Shown here: one piece after another, positions 8,352 to 15,758 of the stretch
Layout: each line of letters opens with the position of its first letter
Numbering within the stretch: the stretch's first letter is position 1
Assembly (NCBI RefSeq): GCF_003385515.1
Contig: NZ_QNVT01000019.1
Coordinates: 58,525-122,524 of the forward strand
Length of the DNA: 64,000 bases
Source: Chryseobacterium pennae
GTDB taxonomy: Bacteria > Bacteroidota > Bacteroidia > Flavobacteriales > Weeksellaceae
Reading direction: 5' to 3'
The notes under the pieces: generated by a model
What the model was told of the DNA's origin: nothing
Seen by the model: the letters and a program-made list of their open reading frames with translations, nothing else
Databases searched by the model: none
Position numbers and translations under genes: made by a program

Positions 8352-8762
8352 ATGAAAATCAATCAGATCTATGTCAATTTACCCGTAAAAGACGTACAGA
8401 AAACCAGAGCATTCTGGACAACGCTTGGGTTTTCTATTAACGAACAGTTTTCAGATGATAAAGCAGTGTGTGTAGTGATGAAAGAAGATCATATTTACAC
8501 CATGTTTCTGAAAGAAGAATTTTTTCAAACCTTTACCAACAGACCTTTTGCCAAAGGGGATACCACTCAGGTGCTTCTTGCTATTGGTGTAGAAAGCAGA
8601 GAGGAAGTAGATCAGATGGTAAAAGCTGCTCTTGAAAATGGAGGTTCCAAATACAGCGAGCCTATGGATCATGGATGGATGTATCAAAATGCTTTTGCTG
8701 ATTTAAATGGACATCAATGGGAAGTAATGTATGCAGATGCCTCTCAAATCCCTTCCGAATAG
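8352..8762 (+). CDS. VOC-superfamily protein
   Basis: From the ATG at 8352 this is a 136-residue glyoxalase-fold protein: MKINQIYVNLPVKDVQKTRAF at the start, HIYTMFLKEEFF in the middle and DLNGHQWEVMYAD at the end, matching the lactoylglutathione-lyase-like group. An in-frame TTG at 8310 would add 14 residues that do not fit the fold. The substrate is unknown. It follows a Crp/Fnr gene by 77 bases and precedes two DinB-fold genes. Confidence 0.8.
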   Translation: MKINQIYVNLPVKDVQKTRAFWTTLGFSINEQFSDDKAVCVVMKEDHIYTMFLKEEFFQTFTNRPFAKGDTTQVLLAIGVESREEVDQMVKAALENGGSKYSEPMDHGWMYQNAFADLNGHQWEVMYADASQIPSE

Positions 8763-8790
8763 TCTATTAATCCAAAATATCATATGAGAA

Positions 8791-9252
8791 ATGGAAACAA
8801 AATCAAATGAAATAGAATTGGTGAAGCATCAGGTAGGAGTGACCTATAAAGTGATTCTTATTAATATTGAGGGAATTACCCATGAGGAATCAATGATTTT
8901 CCCTAATGGTGAAGCTAATTGTATGAATTGGGTATTAGGGCACCTGATTGATGTAAGAAATGGATTGTTAAATATTCTGGGAGAAGAATCACTATGGAAT
9001 GGAGATCCATTTTCAGCTTACAAAAGAGGAGTTACTGCTTTAGAAAAGAAAGATGAATTTATAGATTTTGAAGAATTAAAATCCTATCTGAAAGAATCTC
9101 AGGAAAAATTGGAAACGAAATTAAATACCCTCGAAAAATTTAATCCTGAAAATATTAATGATATTGGAACGCTCTGTTTTCATGAGAACTATCACTCGGG
9201 GCAGCTGGGCTATATTCGTAGACTCTTAGGGAAATCCGGAGGCATAAAATAG
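8791..9252 (+). CDS. DinB-family protein with intact metal site
   Basis: This 153-residue protein has the DinB/YfiT four-helix fold pattern. The three expected metal-binding histidines are present: His51 in LGHLIDVRNG, and His131 and His135 in CFHENYHSGQLGYIRRLLG. The superfamily includes thiol transferases and DNA-damage-induced proteins of mostly unknown chemistry. The next gene encodes a second DinB-like protein that has lost these ligands. Cytosolic; the start at 8791 gives the usual length. Confidence 0.8.
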   Translation: METKSNEIELVKHQVGVTYKVILINIEGITHEESMIFPNGEANCMNWVLGHLIDVRNGLLNILGEESLWNGDPFSAYKRGVTALEKKDEFIDFEELKSYLKESQEKLETKLNTLEKFNPENINDIGTLCFHENYHSGQLGYIRRLLGKSGGIK

Positions 9253-9289
9253 CATGCCAGCTCAAAGATTGACACAAAAGTTAAAAAAT

Positions 9290-9420
9290 AACATGGTTAC
9301 TCCAAAAAATCTGCGTAATCTGTAAAATCTGCGAGAAAAATATATGCGTCATTCAATTTTATCACAGGCAAAATCCTTGCACCTTACAACACAACGCTTA
9401 TCAATAATCTTGCGCCTTTC
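9290..9420 (+). repeat. Dispersed intergenic repeat, copy 1
   Basis: This stretch includes CTGCGTAATCTGTAAAATCT, TCATTCAATTTTATC, AAAATCCTTGC and GCTTATCAATAATCTTGCG. Nearly the same series occurs on the minus strand at about 17895-18003 and, shortened, on the plus strand at about 20868-20951. It contains no open frame and lies between genes in every case. Boundaries are approximate. Confidence 0.65.
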
Positions 9421-9447
9421 CAACCTTTAATCTCAAAAAATAAAATA

Positions 9448-9972
9448 ATGGACACGCCAAAATCAAAAAAAATAGAAGTCATTATTCCGGCCTACAGAAT
9501 GCACACCCAAGGCTTTATCAATGTTTTGGATGGCATTTCGGAAGAAGATGCTTTGAAAAGAATTGAAAACAAAACCAACCATATTGTCTGGATGGCAGGA
9601 AACTTTGTGAATATGCGCTACGGCTTAGGCGGAGTACTTGGTCTTCAGGAACAGGATCCTAATAATGACTTGTTCTTTCAGGGAAAGGCCTTGGACGAAA
9701 GTTTTAAATATCCAACGTTAGCTGATCTGAAGAAAAACTTTCATGATATTTCTTCAAAAGTATATCAAAAGTTATTGGAAGTTACAAACGAAGAGCTGGA
9801 TGAAATTTTCGAAATCGGAATGAATATTCCTTTTGTTAAAGAAACCAAACTCAACTTTGCTGGAATGTGTATTGGGCGTGAAGATTATCTCTGTGGACAG
9901 ATTGGTCTTATGCGTAGAATTTTAGACTATCCGGGAATGAAGTATGGTGTGGATGAAAACATTAAATACTAA
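9448..9972 (+). CDS. DinB-like protein lacking the metal-binding histidines
   Basis: The 174-residue protein aligns with the preceding DinB protein, for example GQIGLMRRIL against GQLGYIRRLL, but the three metal positions are changed: Asn52, Arg144 and Leu148 stand where the neighbour has His51, His131 and His135. It therefore probably keeps the fold without the usual metal chemistry, acting as a binding protein or with different chemistry. It is three bases from the next gene, an alpha/beta hydrolase, so the two are likely co-transcribed and translated together. Confidence 0.7.
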   Translation: MDTPKSKKIEVIIPAYRMHTQGFINVLDGISEEDALKRIENKTNHIVWMAGNFVNMRYGLGGVLGLQEQDPNNDLFFQGKALDESFKYPTLADLKKNFHDISSKVYQKLLEVTNEELDEIFEIGMNIPFVKETKLNFAGMCIGREDYLCGQIGLMRRILDYPGMKYGVDENIKY

Positions 9973-9975
9973 TCT

Positions 9976-10761
9976 ATGAATCCGGTAGAAAAAGGATATA
10001 AGCAGGTTAACGGAATTCAGTTGTATTATGAAATTTATGGATCCGGTCAACCTTTGGTTTTAATTCACGGAGGAGGTTCTTCCATTCTGTATGACTTTAA
10101 AGAGGTTATTACAAGACTGGAAAGTAGATTCCAGCTTATTGGTATTGATCTCCAGAATCATGGACGAAGTGAGCACCGCGATATTCCTGAAACATTTGAA
10201 CAGGATGCTGATGATGTAGCAGGGCTTTTGGCAGCCCTTAATATTGAGAAAGCCTCATTCTGGGGATTCAGTAATGGAGGGAATACCGTGATGCAGATTG
10301 GGAATCGCCATCCCAAAATCGTAAAAAAACTGGTAGTGGCTTCAGCATTTTATAAAAGAAACGGAATGATGGATGGCTTTTTTGAAATGATGGATGAAGC
10401 AACCTTTGACTCAATGCCGGAGCCCTTCAAAATTAACTTTCTGAACCTGAATCCTGACTTTTCTAAGTTGGAAAACCTTTTTGAGAAGGATAGTAAGAGA
10501 ATGCAAACCTTTGTAGACTGGGGTGATGAGGTAGTGAGTTCTATACAATCACCAACCTTATTCATCAGTGGAGATAAAGATGTAATGAAACCGGAACATA
10601 CCGTAGCAATGTGGCGTCTGGTAGAAAACTCACAGCTGATGATTCTTCCTGCAACCCATGGAACGTATATGATGGCTGATTTTGATGGCAGCCTCAACGA
10701 GAATTTAATCGACTTTACAACCAAAGAAGTAGAAATATTTTTAAATCACCATAATCATTAA
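9976..10761 (+). CDS. Alpha/beta hydrolase
   Basis: This 261-residue cytosolic hydrolase has the oxyanion segment LVLIHGGGSS (residues 27-36), the strand-4 motif GIDLQNHGRSE, the nucleophile Ser99 in WGFSNGGN, the acid in FISGDKDVM and the base in PATHGTYM, so the triad looks complete. The pattern matches the broad 2-hydroxymuconate-hydrolase/epoxide-hydrolase-like group; the substrate is not predictable. It starts three bases after the metal-site-less DinB gene, suggesting one transcript. Confidence 0.85.
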   Translation: MNPVEKGYKQVNGIQLYYEIYGSGQPLVLIHGGGSSILYDFKEVITRLESRFQLIGIDLQNHGRSEHRDIPETFEQDADDVAGLLAALNIEKASFWGFSNGGNTVMQIGNRHPKIVKKLVVASAFYKRNGMMDGFFEMMDEATFDSMPEPFKINFLNLNPDFSKLENLFEKDSKRMQTFVDWGDEVVSSIQSPTLFISGDKDVMKPEHTVAMWRLVENSQLMILPATHGTYMMADFDGSLNENLIDFTTKEVEIFLNHHNH

Positions 10762-10864
10762 TTACACTCATTTCTTTTACACCAGGACATTGGTGCTATT
10801 TGTAAAATTATTTGTGTCATTGCGTTTAAATAAAACAATAAATAACATTTTAAAATTAAAAATC

Positions 10865-11296
10865 ATGGCAAAATTAAATCCGTACCTGAATTTCGATGGA
10901 AAAGCTGAAGAAGCTTTCAGTTTTTACAAATCTGTTTTTGGAGGTGAATTCGTAGGAGAAGTTCATAAAATGGGAAATGCTCCGGGAACTGAAAACCTTT
11001 CTGAGGAAGAAAAGAACAGAGTAATGCATATTGCACTTCCAATCGGGAATGATCTGTTAATGGCTTCTGACATTGTTCCAAGCTTCGGACAGAAGTTAAA
11101 TGTAGGGAATAATAACTATGTTTCTATTTTCCCGGATTCAAGAGACGAGGCGGACAGAATTTTTAAAGGCCTTTCTGAAGGCGGAAACATAGAAATGCCT
11201 ATTGAAGACCAGTTTTGGGGAGATTATTTTGGTAGTTTTCAGGACAAATATGGTGTTCATTGGATGGTAAATTATAATGAAGAATACGGGAAATAA
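10865..11296 (+). CDS. VOC-family protein, PhnB-like
   Basis: From the ATG at 10865 this is a 143-residue PhnB-type glyoxalase-fold protein. MAKLNPYLNFDGKAEEAFSFY, FGGEFVGEVHKMG and FGSFQDKYGVHWMVNYNEE are characteristic. E. coli PhnB-like proteins have no confirmed reaction. An upstream in-frame ATG at 10790 would add 25 residues of intergenic-looking sequence and is rejected. A GC-rich hairpin follows at 11322. Confidence 0.85.
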   Translation: MAKLNPYLNFDGKAEEAFSFYKSVFGGEFVGEVHKMGNAPGTENLSEEEKNRVMHIALPIGNDLLMASDIVPSFGQKLNVGNNNYVSIFPDSRDEADRIFKGLSEGGNIEMPIEDQFWGDYFGSFQDKYGVHWMVNYNEEYGK

Positions 11297-11321
11297 TCTT
11301 ATATTTAACTAATTATAACAA

Positions 11322-11349
11322 GGGGTGCCCGTTTTCGGGCAGCTCTTTT
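11322..11349 (+). terminator. Probable terminator after the PhnB-like gene
   Basis: GCCCG, TTTT, CGGGC inner stem with an imperfect outer extension, followed by CTCTTTTG. The T run is short. Confidence 0.6.
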
Positions 11350-11370
11350 GTTCAATTAAAAAAATAAATT

Positions 11371-11784
11371 ATGGATCCAATTAAAATAGACATTACCATT
11401 TTAGCGCCGGTAGAAAAAGTATGGAATTACTTCAATGAACCCAAGCATATCACAAAATGGAATTTTGCTCATGAAAGCTGGCATTGTCCCAGTTCTGAAA
11501 ATGATCTGAAAGTAGGAGGGAAATTTAAGAATAAAATGGAAGCAAAAGATAAAAGCTTTGCATTTGATTTTGAAGGGGTGTATGATGAAGTAAACCCGCA
11601 TGAACTTATAAAATATCACATGGAAGATGGCCGTAATGTAGAAGTGATCTTTGATAAGATCGATGAGAATACCACAAAGGTCACTGAAATCTTCGATCCG
11701 GAGAAACAAAATTCTGTGGAAATGCAGAGAGAAGGCTGGTATGCTATTCTCAACAATTTCCATAAGTATGTTGAGAATCACTAA
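11371..11784 (+). CDS. SRPBCC-family (START/AHSA1-like) protein
   Basis: This 137-residue protein is a single SRPBCC domain. The opening ITILAPVEKVWNYFNEPKHITKWNFA and the closing QREGWYAILNNFHKYVE are typical of the AHSA1-like branch, which forms a deep hydrophobic pocket for small ligands. The middle DFEGVYDEVNPHELIKYHMEDGR also fits. No enzyme residue can be assigned. Two more SRPBCC genes lie at 14.1-15.1 kb, so this neighbourhood has a small local family. Cytosolic. Confidence 0.85.
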   Translation: MDPIKIDITILAPVEKVWNYFNEPKHITKWNFAHESWHCPSSENDLKVGGKFKNKMEAKDKSFAFDFEGVYDEVNPHELIKYHMEDGRNVEVIFDKIDENTTKVTEIFDPEKQNSVEMQREGWYAILNNFHKYVENH

Positions 11785-11819
11785 AAATATTTTTTGTAGC
11801 CATGATCAATTTAGTTATC

Positions 11820-12059
11820 ATGTCAAAGAGTTTGAATTCCATCTATACGGTCAGCTATGATCCGGAAGACGATTTTCTTCTGGGAGTAATTGCAGTACCC
11901 GCCAGAAAGGCCTTGAAAAAGGAAAAAATAAATTCTTTGGAAAAGCTGTCAGATTATTCTGAGAAGGAAATTCTACAGTTACATGGTTTCGGAAAAAATG
12001 CGATGATGAAGCTGAGAGATCATATGAAGGAGCATCAAATGTGTTTTAAAGAAGCATAA
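11820..12059 (+). CDS. Small protein like the RNA polymerase alpha C-terminal domain
   Basis: About 79 residues from the ATG at 11820 (85 if the ATG at 11802 is used). The segment VPARKALKKEKINSLEKLSDYSEKEILQLHGFGKNAMMKL matches the helix-hairpin-helix fold of the RNA polymerase alpha-subunit C-terminal domain, which binds UP-element DNA and activators. It lacks the alpha N-terminal domain and so cannot join the core as a normal alpha subunit. It might bind DNA or compete for activators; this is inference. A T-rich -7-like sequence at 11790-11797 favours the later start. Confidence 0.6.
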   Translation: MSKSLNSIYTVSYDPEDDFLLGVIAVPARKALKKEKINSLEKLSDYSEKEILQLHGFGKNAMMKLRDHMKEHQMCFKEA

Positions 12060-12303
12060 AAGTAAAAAACACCTGGATTTTTTATCGTGTCGTTGCAGAT
12101 AGATGAATGTAATTTTCTTTGAATGCAAGGACATAAGATTTCTTTTGCTTCATGTTTTTTATACTTATGATTTTTTTTACCATGAAATTAATAAGTGTCT
12201 TTGCTATTCTGAATAAAACAAAGTGTAATAATGAATTTCAATATAGCCAGAACATTTTCTGAAAATTATAAACAATACAAAATCAACTATAAAATTTAAA
12301 CTT

Positions 12304-13170
12304 ATGAATAACGATATTTTCCCATGTCTCTGGTATGACGGAGATGCCAAACAATCCGCAGAATTCTACTGTAAGGTTTTTGATGGTGAGATTACAGCAG
12401 ATACTCCGGTAGTAATGAATATTGATTTGTTCGGACAAAGATTAATGCTTCTTAATGGAGGACCTCAATTTAAAAAGAACCCTTCGGTCTCATTTATGGT
12501 CATCTGTGATAGAGAAGATGAGGTGCAGAAATATTGGGATCAGTTAGTAGATGGAGGGATGGCCCTGATGGAGCTTGGTTCTTATTCATGGAGTAAAAAA
12601 TATGGTTGGGTGCAGGATAAATATGGAGTGACATGGCAACTGTTTTTAGGAGAAAAAGCACAGGAACAGAAAATAGTTCCTACTTTGATGTTTATTCATG
12701 AAAATAACGGTAAAGCAAAAGAAGCAATGGAGCTTTATACTCAAACTTTTCCCAATTCAAGCATTGGAAACATCCTGAAATATGGAGAGGGAAGTGAAGG
12801 GCATCCTATACCGGAGCCGGCAGAAAATGTTCAGCATGCCAATTTTGTAATTGACAGATATTCATTATTCTGTATGGATAATTCTTATGATCATCAGTTT
12901 GATTTTAATGAAGGAATCTCAATGGTGGTTATGACAGATGATCAGCAACAAACGGATATGTATTGGAACGCCCTTACTGCAAACGGAGGCAGGGAAAGTA
13001 TGTGTGGTTGGCTAAAAGATAAATATGGCTTCAGTTGGCAGATCGTTCCTAAGAGACTCATTCAGCTAATGAACGATTCTGACCAGGAAAAAGCATATAA
13101 AGTGGTGCAGGCTATGATGAAAATGCAGAAAATTATTATTCAGGATTTAGAAGACGCTTATAGTTCTTAA
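12304..13170 (+). CDS. Two-domain VOC protein (3-demethylubiquinone methyltransferase-like fold)
   Basis: The 288-residue protein holds two VOC domains in tandem. Domain 1 (about residues 3-118) has FPCLWYDGDAKQSAEFYCKVF and ends GWVQDKYGVTWQLFL; domain 2 (about 125-260) has TLMFIHENNGKAKEAMELY and ends GWLKDKYGFSWQIVPK. Both match the PF06983-type fold, named after 3-demethylubiquinone methyltransferase although no methyltransferase chemistry is shown for it. A C-terminal helix with repeated Met and Lys residues follows. The preceding 244 bases hold no gene. Confidence 0.85.
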   Translation: MNNDIFPCLWYDGDAKQSAEFYCKVFDGEITADTPVVMNIDLFGQRLMLLNGGPQFKKNPSVSFMVICDREDEVQKYWDQLVDGGMALMELGSYSWSKKYGWVQDKYGVTWQLFLGEKAQEQKIVPTLMFIHENNGKAKEAMELYTQTFPNSSIGNILKYGEGSEGHPIPEPAENVQHANFVIDRYSLFCMDNSYDHQFDFNEGISMVVMTDDQQQTDMYWNALTANGGRESMCGWLKDKYGFSWQIVPKRLIQLMNDSDQEKAYKVVQAMMKMQKIIIQDLEDAYSS

Positions 13171-13218
13171 AGATATTTCGGCTTGTTGTTTGATGCTGTT
13201 TAGATAAAAGGTTTGCTT

Positions 13219-14052
13219 ATGAAAACACAGAACAAATCACAATCTAAGTCTAAAGTCCCTAAAGATGGGCTATTCCCGGAAATTATCAGGAATGACTATC
13301 AGGGAAGCCGAAAGCTATTGAATAAAAAAGCTGTTATTTCAGGAGGAGACAGTGGAATAGGACAGGCGGTGGCTGTTCATTTTGCAAGAGAAGGAGCTGA
13401 TGTTGTTATTGTTTATAAAGAAAGTGACGATGATGCTAAAGAAACCCAAAAATTAGTAGAAAAAGAGGGCAGAAAATGTCTTTTGATCAAAGGAGATCTT
13501 ACCAGGAAAGCATTCAGAAATAAGTGTCTTGATAAGGTTAAAGAAGCTTGGAAGAATATTGATATTTTAGTCAATAATGCAGGTATTCACACTTCAAAAA
13601 ACAGTTTGGAAAAAATTTCTGACGAACAGATTCAAAAGACCTTTGATACCAATATCATTTCTATGATCTCTTTTACTAGGAATTTTCTATCGCTGATGGG
13701 AAAAGGAGGCAGAATCATCTGTACAACATCTGTTACAGCCTATCGTGGAAGCAATCATCTGATTGATTATGCAGCAACAAAAGGAGCTGTACTGTCTTTT
13801 ATCCGTTCATTGGCTGATAATCTTGCAGAAAAGAAGATTTTAGTTAATGGCATTGCGCCAGGTCCTATTTGGACACCGCTCGTAAAAGAAGCCTTTGACG
13901 ACCTTTCAACCTTTGGGAAAGATACTCCACTGAAACGGGCCGGTCAGCCATCAGAAGTTGCTCCAGCATATGTTTTCCTTGCCTCTAAAGATGCTGATTA
14001 TATCACAGGTGAGGTGATTCATATCAACGGTGGAGATTTTGTCGGAGGCTAG
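13219..14052 (+). CDS. Short-chain dehydrogenase/reductase (YghA-like)
   Basis: This 277-residue SDR has the cofactor motif SGGDSGIGQAVAVHFAREG, the NNAG motif, the catalytic Tyr-x-x-x-Lys in DYAATKGAVLSF and the closing YITGEVIHINGGDFVGG. The long N-terminal extension (DGLFPEIIRNDYQGSRKL) is typical of the stress-associated YghA/general-stress-protein-39 group, which reduces aldehydes or ketones with NAD(P)H. The exact substrate is not known. The ATG at 13219 is preferred over the TTG at 13213. Confidence 0.9.
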   Translation: MKTQNKSQSKSKVPKDGLFPEIIRNDYQGSRKLLNKKAVISGGDSGIGQAVAVHFAREGADVVIVYKESDDDAKETQKLVEKEGRKCLLIKGDLTRKAFRNKCLDKVKEAWKNIDILVNNAGIHTSKNSLEKISDEQIQKTFDTNIISMISFTRNFLSLMGKGGRIICTTSVTAYRGSNHLIDYAATKGAVLSFIRSLADNLAEKKILVNGIAPGPIWTPLVKEAFDDLSTFGKDTPLKRAGQPSEVAPAYVFLASKDADYITGEVIHINGGDFVGG

Positions 14053-14120
14053 TTCAGTATTTTATCATATTTATACTTTCAAATCCTCAAATTTATACCA
14101 CTTAATACATTAAAAAAATT

Positions 14121-14549
14121 ATGGAACAATTATCATATGAAATAGAAATTAATGCAGAACCAGAAAAAGTATGGAGCGTCCTTTGGGGAGGTATTACCTA
14201 CAGACAATGGACGACTGCTTTTACAGAAGGGTCTTTTTATGAAGGAGTATTGGAAGAAAATAATATCATAAAATTCCTTGACCCCAAACATAATGGAATG
14301 TACAGCCGGGTTGAAAAAATGATTCCCAATCAGGAAATAAAATTTCTGCATTTAGGGGAGATCTATGAAGGAATTGAAGTTGCTAAAGAATGGGGGGATG
14401 CAACGGAGTCTTACATCCTGGAAGAAAATGACGAAGGAACATTGTTGAAAACAGTTATTAAAACTCCAGCTGAGTTTAAAACATTTTTTGAAGAAAAATT
14501 CCCCAAAGCTCTTAATATTATTAAACATCTTTCTGAAAATCAGCTTTAA
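14121..14549 (+). CDS. SRPBCC-family protein
   Basis: This is a 142-residue SRPBCC domain: MEQLSYEIEINAEPEKVWSVLWG, ITYRQWTTAFTEGSFYEG and TVIKTPAEFKTFFEEKFPKAL. It is a diverged copy of the next gene (both open ME-LSYE and have VW--LWG), so the two form a tandem pair. The ligand is unknown. It starts 68 bases after the SDR gene. Confidence 0.85.
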   Translation: MEQLSYEIEINAEPEKVWSVLWGGITYRQWTTAFTEGSFYEGVLEENNIIKFLDPKHNGMYSRVEKMIPNQEIKFLHLGEIYEGIEVAKEWGDATESYILEENDEGTLLKTVIKTPAEFKTFFEEKFPKALNIIKHLSENQL

Positions 14550-14597
14550 AGCTGTAGTGATGAAAAATAATTCAAATCAACCACAAAAATTTACAAT

Positions 14598-15056
14598 ATG
14601 GAAACTCTATCGTACGAAACAATAATAGATGCTCCTCTCCAAAAAGTATGGGATATTCTCTGGGGTCCTAAAACATACAGTGAGTGGACAAAATACTTTG
14701 GTGCCGGATCTTCTGTTATGAAATCCGACTGGCAGGTTGGTGGAAAGACCTATTTCCTTAATGAAAAAGGTGATGGAATGGTTTCTACCATAGACAGCAT
14801 GGACGAACCCCGTCAAATTGTTTTTAAGCATTTAGGAATGACCGAAAATGGAGTAGAAGATACACAAAGCAAAGAGGTTATGGAGTGGAGCGGTTGCTTT
14901 GAGAAATATTTTCTGACTGATTTTGATGGAAAGACAAAGCTTCATACAGAAGTTCAGGTAGATAAAGAATGGCGGGATCACATGGATACAGGTTTTACAA
15001 AAGGATTGATGGTGGTGAAGAGTCTGGCAGAAGGAGTTAATCTTAGTTCAGTGTAG
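14598..15056 (+). CDS. SRPBCC-family protein (tandem paralogue)
   Basis: This 152-residue protein opens METLSYETIIDAPLQKVWDILWGP and ends with WRDHMDTGFTKGLMVVKSLAEG, the AHSA1/SRPBCC pattern. It is adjacent and similar to the gene at 14121, pointing to local duplication followed by divergence. No catalytic residues can be named. It could bind a lipid-like or aromatic ligand, as other members do. Confidence 0.85.
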   Translation: METLSYETIIDAPLQKVWDILWGPKTYSEWTKYFGAGSSVMKSDWQVGGKTYFLNEKGDGMVSTIDSMDEPRQIVFKHLGMTENGVEDTQSKEVMEWSGCFEKYFLTDFDGKTKLHTEVQVDKEWRDHMDTGFTKGLMVVKSLAEGVNLSSV

Positions 15057-15131
15057 AGCTCGATATTCAAAGTTGTAGGCTTTGTAATTGATGTCTCTTG
15101 TGTTAACTCTCATCTATCAATTCAGAAAAAT

Positions 15132-15587
15132 ATGAAATTATTAGTAATTCTTTTCGGTACATTTATATTAGCTTTACTGGGAACAATGGTATTTCAGGGA
15201 AAGCCGGATCTTTTATTTTCGGGAAATCTCGGGATGGCAGTCTTTATTGTATTTACAGGATTTTCCCATTTTAAATTCCAGAAGGGAATGGCAATGATGA
15301 TTCCCGGTTTTATTCCTGCTAAAATCTTTTGGGTGTATTTTACAGGCTTTCTGGAAATCGCCGCCGGAATAGGGCTGATGATTCCTGCTATTCGTGAAAC
15401 AACTGCAGTTTTATTGATTATCTTTTATATATTGGTTTTTATCGCCAATATCAATTCATCCCAAAAGAATATTAATATTTTTAAAGCAGATTACACAGGG
15501 CCGGGAATGCAATACCTTTATACTCAAAGAATTCCCATGCAGATTATTTTAATAGCCTGGACCTGGTACTTCGGAATGTATTTATAA
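15132..15587 (+). CDS. DoxX-like inner-membrane protein
   Basis: This 151-residue protein has four hydrophobic segments (about residues 3-20, 33-50, 67-86, 92-108) and a C-terminal one, matching the DoxX/DoxD-like topology. Typical pieces are VFTGFSHFKFQKGMAMMIPGFIP and GFLEIAAGIGLMIP. The family is tied to redox and thiol stress in other bacteria. It closes the plus-strand run of small stress-like genes and has its own terminator. Confidence 0.8.
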   Translation: MKLLVILFGTFILALLGTMVFQGKPDLLFSGNLGMAVFIVFTGFSHFKFQKGMAMMIPGFIPAKIFWVYFTGFLEIAAGIGLMIPAIRETTAVLLIIFYILVFIANINSSQKNINIFKADYTGPGMQYLYTQRIPMQIILIAWTWYFGMYL

Positions 15588-15598
15588 TGAACATGCAG

Positions 15599-15621
15599 GC
15601 AGTCTTCGGGACTGCTTTTTT
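15599..15621 (+). terminator. Intrinsic terminator after the DoxX-like gene
   Basis: GCAGTC and GACTGC arms around TTCGG, followed by seven T residues. Confidence 0.8.
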
Positions 15622-15758
15622 ATTTCGAAATATTCAAAAGAAATGTTAAATATTGTAACGTTTTATGCTTTTTGACTGTCTTATCTGTAAAGAATCTGAT
15701 TTTTTATTGATGAAATATTGAATTGAAGACTCTGTTTTTAACTTTAAAAACGTAAGTT

